From assembly GCF_020026305.1 (NCBI RefSeq), contig NZ_CP075691.1, positions 4,340,001 to 4,404,000 of the forward strand: a DNA stretch of 64,000 nt. Direction: 5' to 3'. The DNA is from Streptomyces sp. 135. Lineage in GTDB: Bacteria > Actinomycetota > Actinomycetes > Streptomycetales > Streptomycetaceae. The notes below the pieces were generated by a model that was not told the DNA's origin, did no database searches, and saw only the letters and a list, made by a program, of their open reading frames with translations. The position numbers and the translations under genes are program-made. Below, piece by piece: positions 8,725-24,800 of the stretch; position 1 is the first letter of the stretch; the number at the start of each line of letters is the position of its first letter.

Positions 8725-9452
8725 CAGAAGGTGCCGCCGCCGTGGATCTCGAAGACCGACCCCGTGATGTACGTGGCGCGGTCGGAGACCAGGAAGGACA
8801 CCAGGTCGGCCACCTCCTCGGGGCGGCCGAAGCGGCCGAGGGCCACGTTCTTCAGCTGCCGGGCCACCGCCGCCTCCGTCATGTCGCGGACCATGTCGGT
8901 GTCGATGAGGCCCGGCGCGACCACGTTGGCGCGCACACCGCGCGGCCCGCACTCCTTGGCGAGGGACTTGGTGAAGCCGATGATCCCCGCCTTGGACGCG
9001 GCGTAGTTGGCCTGGCCCGTGTTGCCGTAGATACCGGACACGGACGACAGGTTGACGATGGTGCCCGCCTTGCGCTTGCTCATCGAGAACGCGGCGGCGC
9101 GGCACACGTGGTAGACGCCGTCCAGGTTGGTGCGCAGAACCTGGTTCCAGTCGTCCTCGGGCATGAGGAGGACGGGCCGGTCCTTGGTGATGCCCGCCGA
9201 GGTGACGACGGCGTCGACGGGGCCGAGCTCGCGCTCGGTCCGCGTGTACCAGTCGCGTACGTCGGCGGCGTCCGAGACGTCGCAGCGCGTCGCCGCCACG
9301 CGGGTGCCGTACTCGGCCGCCTCCTTGGTGAGCTGCTCGGCGGCGTCCTCGTTGGAGCGGTAGCAGAAGGCGACGTCGTACCCGTCCTGGGCCAGGCGCA
9401 GCACGATCGCCTTGCCGATGCCCCGGGACCCGCCGCTGACCAGCGCGATCAC
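8724..9452 (-). CDS. 3-ketoacyl-ACP reductase (FabG-like, SDR)
   Basis: 242 residues of the classical short-chain dehydrogenase family. The cofactor loop is SGGSRGIG (residues 7-14), the catalytic Ser is in NLSSVSG and YAASK supplies Tyr and Lys. The GTG start at 9450-9452 overlaps the stop of the chain-length-factor gene (GTGA). It should reduce the 3-keto group after each KS extension on the cluster ACP, using NADPH. No enoyl reductase is present, which suggests that double bonds are kept in the chain. Confidence 0.9.
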   Translation of the reverse strand: MIALVSGGSRGIGKAIVLRLAQDGYDVAFCYRSNEDAAEQLTKEAAEYGTRVAATRCDVSDAADVRDWYTRTERELGPVDAVVTSAGITKDRPVLLMPEDDWNQVLRTNLDGVYHVCRAAAFSMSKRKAGTIVNLSSVSGIYGNTGQANYAASKAGIIGFTKSLAKECGPRGVRANVVAPGLIDTDMVRDMTEAAVARQLKNVALGRFGRPEEVADLVSFLVSDRATYITGSVFEIHGGGTF

Positions 9453-10573
9453 GCGTTCTCCCCCATCAGTCGCAGTACGGCACAGGCCACGGCACCGTCC
9501 TGGTCGACCGCGGACACCAGGGCGATTCGCCCCTGGGCGTCGTGGTCGGACCCGGCGATGGCGAGCACCGCCCCGATCTGGAGGGACGCCGACGCGGCGC
9601 CGGTGTCACCGAGCAGCTCCATGGACGGCACGCGGGACAGCGCGGCGGCCGGCAGCAGCGCGGCCAGCGCCTCGTGCTCGGCCCGTCCGGCGGCGGAGGG
9701 CGCCGCGCACGGAACGGCGGCCCACACCTCGTCGGCGCCGACTCCGGCGCGGTCCAGGGCGCGGCGGGCGCACGCGGTGACGGCCGCGTACGGGTCGTCG
9801 TCGATGTCGACGCGGGTCTCGACGCTCAGCACCGCGGCCAGCGGCGGGCGCTCGGCGGTGCCCGCGTGCTCGACGAGGAGGAGGCCGCAGCCCTCGCCGA
9901 GCAGCGGCGCGGGCTCGCCCGGCGCGGCGGTGTGCTCGTACCAGGCGTGGGCGGCGGAGAACTCCTCGGCGGAGCCCACCAGGTACTTCGTCGCGCGGCC
10001 CTGGCTCATCAGGCGCCGCGCGTAGTTGAGGGCGAGCAGTCCACTGGCGCGGCCGCCCGCGACCGTGGTGTTGGGGCCCTTGAGGCCGTGCCGGATCGCG
10101 GTGGCGCCGGCGGCGTGGTTGAGGCTGCCGAAGGGGATGCGGCCCGCGTCCACGTGGAAGGGGCGTGCCTGGGTGTACGACTGGCGCAGGAAGTTCGTGA
10201 CGTTCTCCAGGCTGCCCATGGTGATGCCGAGGACGACCCCGGTGCTGTCGTCGGTCCGCACCGTCCTGTTGCCCTCGCCGTCCAGGAGCAGCCCGTCGGA
10301 GGCGACCAGGGCCAGGGCGGTGAGCCGGTCCATTTTGGCCGTGCCCTTCTTGCCGAGCAGGCCCTGGATGTCGAAGCCCGGCACCATGCACGCGTCGGGC
10401 GACGGCAGCGGGCCCAGCTCCGGGTCCGCCCGCACGGCGGTCTTCGCGCCGCCGCGCAGACCCGCGGCGAACTCCTCGCGGCCGAGGCCGTACGGCGAGA
10501 CGGCCGACCATCCGGTGATGACGGGTGTCTGGGGCGGCAACGGTGCCGCCGGGGTGGCTGCTGCGGTACTCAT
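9449..10573 (-). CDS. Chain-length-factor-like ketosynthase partner (KS-beta), no active-site Cys
   Basis: 374 residues with the thiolase fold of type II ketosynthases. All catalytic residues are replaced. At the position of the KS-alpha nucleophile (TTACAAG) this protein has Arg175 (AGGRASG); the HGTGT motif reads CAAPSA and GHSMGA reads GDTGAA. This is the usual sign of a CLF, which pairs with KS-alpha and shapes the tunnel, although CLFs commonly have Gln rather than Arg there. The ATG at 10571-10573 overlaps the KS-alpha stop (ATGA), implying coupled translation and a heterodimer. It should have no condensing activity alone. Confidence 0.85.
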   Translation of the reverse strand: MSTAAATPAAPLPPQTPVITGWSAVSPYGLGREEFAAGLRGGAKTAVRADPELGPLPSPDACMVPGFDIQGLLGKKGTAKMDRLTALALVASDGLLLDGEGNRTVRTDDSTGVVLGITMGSLENVTNFLRQSYTQARPFHVDAGRIPFGSLNHAAGATAIRHGLKGPNTTVAGGRASGLLALNYARRLMSQGRATKYLVGSAEEFSAAHAWYEHTAAPGEPAPLLGEGCGLLLVEHAGTAERPPLAAVLSVETRVDIDDDPYAAVTACARRALDRAGVGADEVWAAVPCAAPSAAGRAEHEALAALLPAAALSRVPSMELLGDTGAASASLQIGAVLAIAGSDHDAQGRIALVSAVDQDGAVACAVLRLMGENA

Positions 10574-11844
10574 GGGCGGACTCGCTCCCCGTACGTGCCG
10601 AGAATCAGGATGGCGTTGTTGCCGGCGAAGGCGCTGGAGTTGTTCTGCACGATCCGTACGTCCGCCTCGACGGCCGCGTTGGGTACGACGTCGAGCGGGC
10701 ACTCCGGGTCGGTTTCCCGGTGGTTGATGGTGGGCGGGATGAACCCGTGCTCGATGGCGAGGCCGCAGGCGATCGCGCCGAGTGCGCTGGCCGCCCCCAT
10801 GGAGTGGCCGAGCATCGACTTCACGGCGACGGTGCGCGGCGGTGCGTCGCCGTACACGTCGAGGATGGCGGCCGACTCCGTGCGGTCGTTGGCCTTGGTG
10901 CCGGTGCCGTGCGCGGAGATGAAGTCGATCTCCTCCTGCTTGACCCCGGCGTCGTCGAGGGCGAGGCGGATGCCGCGCGCGATGCCGTCGCGGTCCGGCG
11001 CGGTGGGGTGGTTGGCGTCGCAGCTGAGGCCGTACCCGAGGACCTCGGCGTAGATGTGCGCGCCCCGCGCGAGCGCCGACTCCAGGCTCTCCAGGACGAG
11101 GATGCCCGCGCCCTCACCGGTGAGGATGCCCTGCCGGTCCTTGTCGAAGGGCCGCACCACGTCCGGGGTGAGCGCGCCGAACCTCTTGAAGAGGGCGAAC
11201 GCCTTGCGGCACACGGCGTCGGCGCCGCCGCACAGCGCGATGTCGACGTCACCGGAGCGGATGGAGTCCAGTCCGTAGCCGATGGAGTAGTTGCCCGCCG
11301 CGCAGGCCGTGGTGATCGTCGTGGGCTCCACGTTCGGCATGCGCAGCTCGCGGGCGATCACGGTGGTCAGGCGGCCCGCGTTGATGCGGCGGGACAGGAC
11401 CGGGTCCATCGCCTCGGGGTCGCCGGCGGCCAGCTCCTGCTCCAGGAGTACGGCGATGTCGTGCGACTCGCCGTCGGTCGTGCCGACGCTGATGACCGCC
11501 TGCCGCTCGCCCAGGTCGTCCTCGGTGAGCCCCGCGTCCTCCACGGCCATCCGCGCGGCGGCGACCGCGAACTGCCCGGCGCGGCCCATGTCGTCGAGCG
11601 GTACGTTGCGGATCCAGCGCTCCGGTTCGAAGTCGGGGACCTCGCAGGCGACGTTCTGGCCGAATCCCTCGGTGTCGAAGCGGGTGATCGGCCGTGCGCC
11701 GGAGCGGCCGGTGCGCAGCCCCTGCGCGTACTCCTCGAGGCCCGTGCCGATGCTGGAGATCGCCCCCATGCCGGTGAGGACGACCCTTCGGCGGTCCGTC
11801 GGCGCGGGGGCCTCGGACGCAGCCGGTGACTGTGCGGTGGACAT
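10570..11844 (-). CDS. Type II ketosynthase alpha
   Basis: 424 residues, complete KAS II/KS-alpha. The catalytic triad is Cys181 (TTACAAGNYS), His312 (SAHGTGTKAND) and His347 (LGHSMGA). It elongates an acyl chain on the cluster ACP by decarboxylative Claisen condensation with malonyl-ACP, with the adjacent Cys-less partner. The ATG at 11842-11844 has AAGGAG close upstream. It follows the ACP gene by 54 bp in the operon led by the SARP-type repeats at 12221. Together with one KR and no enoyl reductase it resembles highly reducing type II systems that make polyenes. Chain length cannot be read from the sequence. Confidence 0.92.
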   Translation of the reverse strand: MSTAQSPAASEAPAPTDRRRVVLTGMGAISSIGTGLEEYAQGLRTGRSGARPITRFDTEGFGQNVACEVPDFEPERWIRNVPLDDMGRAGQFAVAAARMAVEDAGLTEDDLGERQAVISVGTTDGESHDIAVLLEQELAAGDPEAMDPVLSRRINAGRLTTVIARELRMPNVEPTTITTACAAGNYSIGYGLDSIRSGDVDIALCGGADAVCRKAFALFKRFGALTPDVVRPFDKDRQGILTGEGAGILVLESLESALARGAHIYAEVLGYGLSCDANHPTAPDRDGIARGIRLALDDAGVKQEEIDFISAHGTGTKANDRTESAAILDVYGDAPPRTVAVKSMLGHSMGAASALGAIACGLAIEHGFIPPTINHRETDPECPLDVVPNAAVEADVRIVQNNSSAFAGNNAILILGTYGERVRP

Positions 11845-11898
11845 GGAACTCCTTAAGCAGTGGGATGCCTGTGGGACGGGGCCAAGGCCCCGTCCCGC

Positions 11899-12150
11899 TC
11901 ACCAGCCGGCGGCCTCGGCGGTCACCTGGTACGTGGCCTCCACGTTCACCATCTTGGGCAGCTCGTTCATGTCGATGTCGATGGAGTACTCCATCTCCAG
12001 GGCGCTGAGCACGTCGATGAGCTTCAGCGAGTCGGCGCCGAGCTCATCGACGAAAAGGGCCGTGTCCGAGATGCGTTCGACATCGACTTCGATGTTCTCG
12101 GCGATGATTTCCCGGATTCGTGAAAGTCTCTCCGGCGCAACTGTCGTCAC
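11899..12150 (-). CDS. Acyl carrier protein of the type II PKS
   Basis: 83 residues from the GTG at 12148-12150, chosen because GGAGG lies 7 bp upstream; an in-frame ATG at 12189 lacks a site and would add an atypical tail. The 4'-phosphopantetheine Ser is Ser41 in DELGADSLKLID. This is the first gene of the leftward polyketide operon and carries the growing chain for the ketosynthase pair and KR. The holo form probably needs the Sfp-type transferase at 42506. The chain is presumably handed to the starter-type C domain of the NRPS at 21893-30082. Confidence 0.9.
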   Translation of the reverse strand: MTTVAPERLSRIREIIAENIEVDVERISDTALFVDELGADSLKLIDVLSALEMEYSIDIDMNELPKMVNVEATYQVTAEAAGW

Positions 12151-12220
12151 GTTCGTTCCTCCGTTTTTGAGTTTCAGAGTGTTTCTCAATCGCTTCGCGA
12201 TGAAAATTAGACAGCGTCGA

Positions 12221-12249
12221 TGACGTCCAAGTGACCGTTCACTGACGGT
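12221..12249 (-). promoter_or_regulatory. SARP-box array upstream of the ACP operon
   Basis: On the transcribed strand three heptamers ACCGTCA, ACGGTCA and GACGTCA repeat at exactly 11-bp spacing (plus-strand positions 12243, 12232 and 12221). About 9 bp after the last repeat comes TCTAAT, a fair -10 element, and the ACP start is 71 bp away. SARP activators bind such repeats overlapping the -35 region. The consensus is the same as in the arrays at 31309, 31376 and 50213. Confidence 0.75.
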
Positions 12250-12258
12250 CTTTGCGGG

Positions 12259-13200
12259 TCAGTTGCCGACGGCCTTGCGGAAGCCCCGGACGCTGCCGGT
12301 GACCGCGATGAGCAGCAGGACAGACAGGGTGATGGCGGTGACGAGGCCGGGGTGGTCGGCCGGGAATCCGCTGCCGGTCGCGCCCGCCGGATCATTGCCC
12401 CACAGCCTGCGGCACGTGGTGATGACCGAGGTGACGGGGTTCCATTCGGCGACCGGGCGCAGCCATCCCGGCAGGCCGCTCACACCGACGTACGCATTGG
12501 AAAGGAAGCTGAAGACGACAAGGACGAGCGCGCCCGTCCCGTCAATGGCCTCGACGTTCTTCTGCGTGGTTCCGAGCAGAATTCCGACCCACAGCATCGT
12601 GTAGATGAAGGCGAGCAGGACGCCGAATCCGGCGGCGGTGCGCAAGAAGCCCTCGTGCGGCCGCCAGCCGACGGCCAGGCCGACCAGCGAGACCACCGTC
12701 AGGCTGAACGCGCCGACCACCAGGTCCGACAGGGTGCGGCCGATCAGCACCGAGCTCGGCGCGATCGGCAGCGAGCGGAACCGGTCCACCAGGCCGTGCC
12801 GGAGGTCGAGCGCGACACCGATGGCCGTGGGGCCCACGCTGGTCAGACCGACCTGGATGGCGATGCCCGCCATGATGAAGTCCTCGTACGCGATGCCGCC
12901 GGGGACGTTCATGGAGTTGCGGAAGATGTAGCCGACGGCGATCAGCATCACCAGCGGGTTCATCGTGACGAGCACGAGCCGGCCGGGGGACCGGCGCAGA
13001 TGCGTCAGGTGCCGTCCGGCCAGGGCGAACGAGTCACCGAGATAGCCGAGCAGCGCGCCCCGGGACTCCGCGGGCCGCACGGGCGCACCGCCGGGCGGAC
13101 GCCCGGCGGCGGACCGGGCCGTGTCGGCGGGCCCGGTGTCCGGGTCCGCGGTGCCGTCGGTGGAGGTCGTGGTGGTCGTGGTGGTCGTGGTCGGCGTCAT
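12259..13200 (-). CDS. ABC-2 type transport permease (DrrB-like)
   Basis: 313 residues with a Thr/Gly/Pro-rich N-terminal tail (a run of Thr near the start) and about six membrane segments typical of ABC-2 permeases, ending in LVTAITLSVLLLIAVTGSVRG. The start ATG (13198-13200) overlaps the stop of the ATPase gene (ATGA). With the ATPase it should form an exporter of the peptide product, possibly giving self-resistance, as DrrAB does for daunorubicin. It is the last gene of the central NRPS operon. The substrate is inferred from position only. Confidence 0.88.
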   Translation of the reverse strand: MTPTTTTTTTTTSTDGTADPDTGPADTARSAAGRPPGGAPVRPAESRGALLGYLGDSFALAGRHLTHLRRSPGRLVLVTMNPLVMLIAVGYIFRNSMNVPGGIAYEDFIMAGIAIQVGLTSVGPTAIGVALDLRHGLVDRFRSLPIAPSSVLIGRTLSDLVVGAFSLTVVSLVGLAVGWRPHEGFLRTAAGFGVLLAFIYTMLWVGILLGTTQKNVEAIDGTGALVLVVFSFLSNAYVGVSGLPGWLRPVAEWNPVTSVITTCRRLWGNDPAGATGSGFPADHPGLVTAITLSVLLLIAVTGSVRGFRKAVGN

Positions 13201-14168
13201 CGCCGGGCCTCCTTGCGCTCTCCCGCGCCGGTGAGGTCGAAGAACACGTCGTCGAGGGTGGGTCTGCGCAGTTCGAAGTCGACGGTGTGCACGCCCTTGT
13301 CGCGCAGTGCCGTGGCGGCGCGGGCCACGTCGTCGAGGACGCCCTCGCCGAGCTGCACCGACACCCGCGAGGTGGCCGCGTCGGCCACCGGGGGGTGAGC
13401 GCCGCCGAGGCCGGCGAGCGCGGCGACCGCGTCGTCCAGGCTCTCCGGGCGGGCCACGGTCACCTCAAGGCGGTCGCTGCCGACCTGGCGCTTGAGGGAT
13501 TCGGGGGTGCCTTCGGCGATGACCCGGCCGGCGTCGATCACGGCGATCCGGTCGGCGAGCTCGTCCGCCTCCTCCAGGTACTGGGTGGTGAGCAGGATGG
13601 TCACCCCGCCGGCCACCAGGTCGCGCACCACGTCCCACAGGACGGTCCTGCTGGTGGGGTCGAGGCCGGTGGTGGGCTCGTCGAGGAAGAGGACCTCCGG
13701 CTCGCCGATGACGCAGGTGGCCAGGTCGAGGCGGCGGCGCATGCCACCGGAGTAGGTGCTCACGGGACGGTCGGCGGCCTCCGTGAGCTCGAACCGGTCG
13801 AGCAGTTCGACGGCCCGCCGGGCCGCGCCGCGCCGGCCGAACCGGAGCAGCTTGCCCAGCAGCACCATGTTCTCGCGTCCGGTGAGGAGTTCGTCGACGG
13901 CCGCGTACTGCCCGGCGAGGCCGATGCGCCGCCGTACTTCCTTGCTCTGGCCGACCACGTCGTGTCCGGCCACGGTGGCCCGGCCCCCGGACGGTTCGAC
14001 GAGGGTGGCCAGGATCCGGACCGTGGTGGTCTTGCCCGCGCCGTTGGGGCCGAGCACGCCGAGTACGCTGCCGGCCGGCACCGAGAGGTCGATGCCGTGC
14101 AGCGCGGTGTGCGTGCGGTACTGCTTGCGCAGCCCCTCGGCGTGGATGGCGATGTCGGTGGAGGCCAC
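13197..14168 (-). CDS. ABC transporter ATP-binding protein (DrrA-like)
   Basis: 323 residues. Walker A is GPNGAGKTTT, the signature is YSGGMRRRLDLA and Walker B is EVLFLDEPTTGLD; the C-terminal extension is that of the DrrA antibiotic-exporter group. The start is taken as the GTG at 14166-14168, one base after the MbtH stop; a longer frame upstream only reads through MbtH in another frame. It pairs with the permease that overlaps it downstream. Co-transcription with the NRPS genes points to export of the finished compound. Confidence 0.9.
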   Translation of the reverse strand: MASTDIAIHAEGLRKQYRTHTALHGIDLSVPAGSVLGVLGPNGAGKTTTVRILATLVEPSGGRATVAGHDVVGQSKEVRRRIGLAGQYAAVDELLTGRENMVLLGKLLRFGRRGAARRAVELLDRFELTEAADRPVSTYSGGMRRRLDLATCVIGEPEVLFLDEPTTGLDPTSRTVLWDVVRDLVAGGVTILLTTQYLEEADELADRIAVIDAGRVIAEGTPESLKRQVGSDRLEVTVARPESLDDAVAALAGLGGAHPPVADAATSRVSVQLGEGVLDDVARAATALRDKGVHTVDFELRRPTLDDVFFDLTGAGERKEARR

Positions 14169-14169
14169 C

Positions 14170-14376
14170 TCAGCCCGCCTGACGCTGGAGGCTGAGCGGA
14201 CGCATGTCCGTCCAGTTGCTTTCCACGTGGGCGACGGCTGTGGCGCGGTCGCTCGCCGGCAGCTCCACCCGCCAGCCGTCGGGCACCGCGGCGAAGGAAG
14301 GCCACAGTGAGTACTGACCCTCCTCGTTGACGAGGACGAGGAACGTGCCGTCTTCGCTGTCAAAGGGGTTGGCCAT
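14170..14376 (-). CDS. MbtH-like protein
   Basis: 68 residues, the usual length. It has the family pattern MANPFDSEDGTFLVLVNEEGQ, then SLWP, PDGW and SNWTDMRP. MbtH-like proteins bind A domains and are often needed for their folding and adenylation activity. It lies 74 bp after the stop of the TE-bearing NRPS, in the same operon as five of the cluster's proteins, and probably serves the A domains of all three NRPS subunits. Confidence 0.97.
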   Translation of the reverse strand: MANPFDSEDGTFLVLVNEEGQYSLWPSFAAVPDGWRVELPASDRATAVAHVESNWTDMRPLSLQRQAG

Positions 14377-14450
14377 GACTTTCTCCAGATCTCTTGATGC
14401 CGTGATGCCGTGATGCCTTGAGGGCTTGGTGCCTTGGTGGTGCTGAAGCG

Positions 14451-21892
<7,442 letters not shown>

Positions 21893-21896
<4 letters not shown>

Positions 21897-24800
21897 GACA
21901 AATCCTCACTCAGCTCGAGTTCGAGGTCGGCGAGTTCCTCGTCGGAGAGGGCGATCAGGCTGCTCTCCGGGTCCACGGCGGGCACGGGCGGCTCGTCCCG
22001 CTCCCGCTCGGCGGCGGTGTGGGCGAGGGCGGCGACGGTCTTGTGGGTGAAGATGTCGCGGGTGGTGAGGGGGAGTCCGGCCTTGCGGGCGCGGCTGACG
22101 ACCTGGATGGAGCGGATGCTGTCGCCGCCGAGGGCGAAGAAGTCCTCGTCGATGCCGACGGCTGACTGGCCGAGGACCTCGCCGAAGATGCCGCACAGGA
22201 CCCTCTCCGGCTCGTCGCGCGGCCCGCGCCGCTCCGCCTCGTCCATGTGTGCGGGCTTGGGCAGGGCCTTGCGGTCGAGCTTGCCGTTGGGGGTGAGCGG
22301 CATGGCGTCAAGGACCAGCCAGGAGGCGGGGATCATGTACGCGGGCAGCAGCCCGGACAGGTGCTGCTGGACGCGTTCGGGGTCGGGGGCCGTTCCCACG
22401 CCGGAGAGGTAGCCGACGAGCCGCGGGTTGCCGGAGGCGTCGGGCACTACGGCGACGGCGGCGTCCGCGACGCCGTCGAGCCCTCGGACGACGGCCTCGA
22501 TCTCGCCCAGTTCCACGCGGCGTCCGCGGATTTTGACTTGGTGGTCGCGGCGTTCGATGAATTCGAGTTGTTCGTCGGGGCGTTGGATGACGCGGTCGCC
22601 GGTGCGGTACATGCGGGTGCCGGGTCCGGCGAAGGGGTCGGCCATGAAGGTGGTGGCGGTGCGGGCGGGGTCGTGGAGGTAGCCGCGGCCGACGCCGGCT
22701 CCTCCGACGTAGAGCTCGCCGGGGGTTCCGGTGGGGACGGGCTGGAGTTCGTCGCTGAGGACGTACAGGCGGGTGTTGCGGACCGGGGCGCCGATGGGGA
22801 CGCGTCCGTTGAGGGTGTCGGTTGCCGTGATGACGGCGTGGGTGACGTCGTCGGAGCACTCGGTGGGTCCGTAGGCGTTCATGAGGGGGATGTGCGGGTA
22901 GCGGGTGTGCCACCGTGCGCACAGGTCGGCGGGGAGGGCCTCGCCGGTGACCATGAGCCAGCGCAGGTCGGGGAGTTGGGGGGCGTCGTCTTGTATGTCC
23001 CAGGCGTCCAGGGCGGCTCGCAGGAGTGAGGGCACTACTTCGAGGACGGTGATCTGTTCGGTGTGGGCCATGGTGAACAGGGCGGCGGGGTCGGCGGCCA
23101 TCTCGGTGCCGGAGACCCGTACCTGGCCGCCTACGAGGAGGGGTGCCAGCATCTGCCATACGGACACGTCGAAGGTCAGGGGCGCGTTCTGCACCACGGT
23201 CTCGCCTGCTGCCAGGTCCAGGTCGCCGACCTTGGCCCACAGGTGGTTGACCATGCCCGAGCGCTGCACCATCGCACCCTTGGGACGGCCCGTCGAACCC
23301 GATGTGAACATCACATACGCCAGATCCAGACCGTCACCCACGGCCGGCGGCACCGCCCGCGCGGTCAGACCGTCCTCCAGAGCGATGACGGTGACGGGAG
23401 CGGCCGCGTCCTGTACGGCGGTCAGCTCGCGGGCGCTTACCTCGTACCCGGCACCGACGAGCAGGAAGCGGGCCCCGCTGTCCGCCAGCAGAGCGGCGTT
23501 GCGGGCCACCGGAGCCGCCGGGTCCAGCGGCAGGTAGGCACCGCCCGCACCCAGGACACCCAGCACACCCGCCACGAACGGCACACCCGGATCGGCCAGC
23601 ATCGCCACCACCGAACCCGTGGCCACACCGCGCCCGGTGAGTGACTGGGACAGGCCGCCGGCCGACTCCACCAGCTCCCGGTAGGTGACGGATCCTGCGT
23701 TGTCCGTGACGGCGGTCCCGTCGGGGATCCGGTCGGCGACGGAGCGTACGCGCTCGACGACGCCGAGGCTCTCCTCGGTGATCGACGGGTCCCAGGTGCC
23801 CAGCAGGCCGCCGAGCTCACCGGGCGCACCGGCTCTGCCGAGGATCGCGGGAGCCGTCACGTCGATCCGGGCGATGGGCAGCTCGGGGTGTTCGGCCACC
23901 GTGCGCAGCAGGTGCTCGAACATCACGGCGATCCGCTCGACGTCCGCACGCGTGAACAGGTCCGGCGCGTAGTCCAGGCGCAGGTTCAGGGTGTCGCCGG
24001 GGAAGACGGCCATGCTCAGCGGGTGGTGACGTGCGTCCCTGGCCTCGGCGCTCACCACGCGCGGGCCCCCGTCGGAGGTACCGGTGTCCAGACCACCCGC
24101 GTCCAGCGGGAAGTTCTCGAAGAGCACCACCGTGTCGAAGACCTCGCCGGAGAGCCCGGCGGCCTTGTGGATCTCGACGAGGCCGAGGTGCTCGTGCGGG
24201 AGCAGCGCCGTCTGCTGGTCCTGGAGGGCGCGCAGCAGCTCCGTCAGGGTGGCCCCGGGGTGCAGGCGGGTGCGGACCGGGACCGTGGTGAGGAACATGC
24301 CGATCATCGACTCGACGTCCGGCACCTCGGCGGGGCGGCCTGAGGTGACGGCGCCGAAGACGACGTCCTGGCGTCCGGTGAGCCGTCCGAGGAGCAGTGC
24401 CCAGCAGCCCTGGACGACGGAGTTGAGGGTGAGCCCCTGGCCGCGGGCCCAGCCGGCGAGCGCCGCCGTCAGCTCCGGGGACACCTCGGCCCGTACGGAG
24501 TCGGGCAGCACCGGCGCGCGGTCGGGGTCGGCCGGGACGAGCAGCGTGGGCTCGGTCACGTCGCCGAGCACCGCGCTCCAGGCCCGCCGGGCCTCGTCGC
24601 GGTCCTGCGCCGTGAGCCAGGCCAGGTAGGAGCGGTACGGGGCGGGGTCCGGCAGTGCAGTGACGTCCGCGCCGGGCGCGCAGAGCGCGAACAGCTCCTT
24701 CACGAGGAGCGGCATCGACCAGCCGTCGACCAGGATGTGGTGGCTGGTCCAGATGAAGCGGTGCCGTCCCTCGCCGTGGGTGACGAGCGTGAAGCGCAGC

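Noticed and set aside
6085-9006. Long open frame antisense to the SbnB and CrtI-like genes
   Set aside because: Composition artefact rich in Gly/Ala/Val/Arg without family motifs; minus-strand genes explain the region.
14396-14419. Three 8-bp tandem units (GATGCCGT) between NRPS and MbtH genes
   Set aside because: Short, imperfect, inside an operon; no binding pattern or hairpin to support a function.
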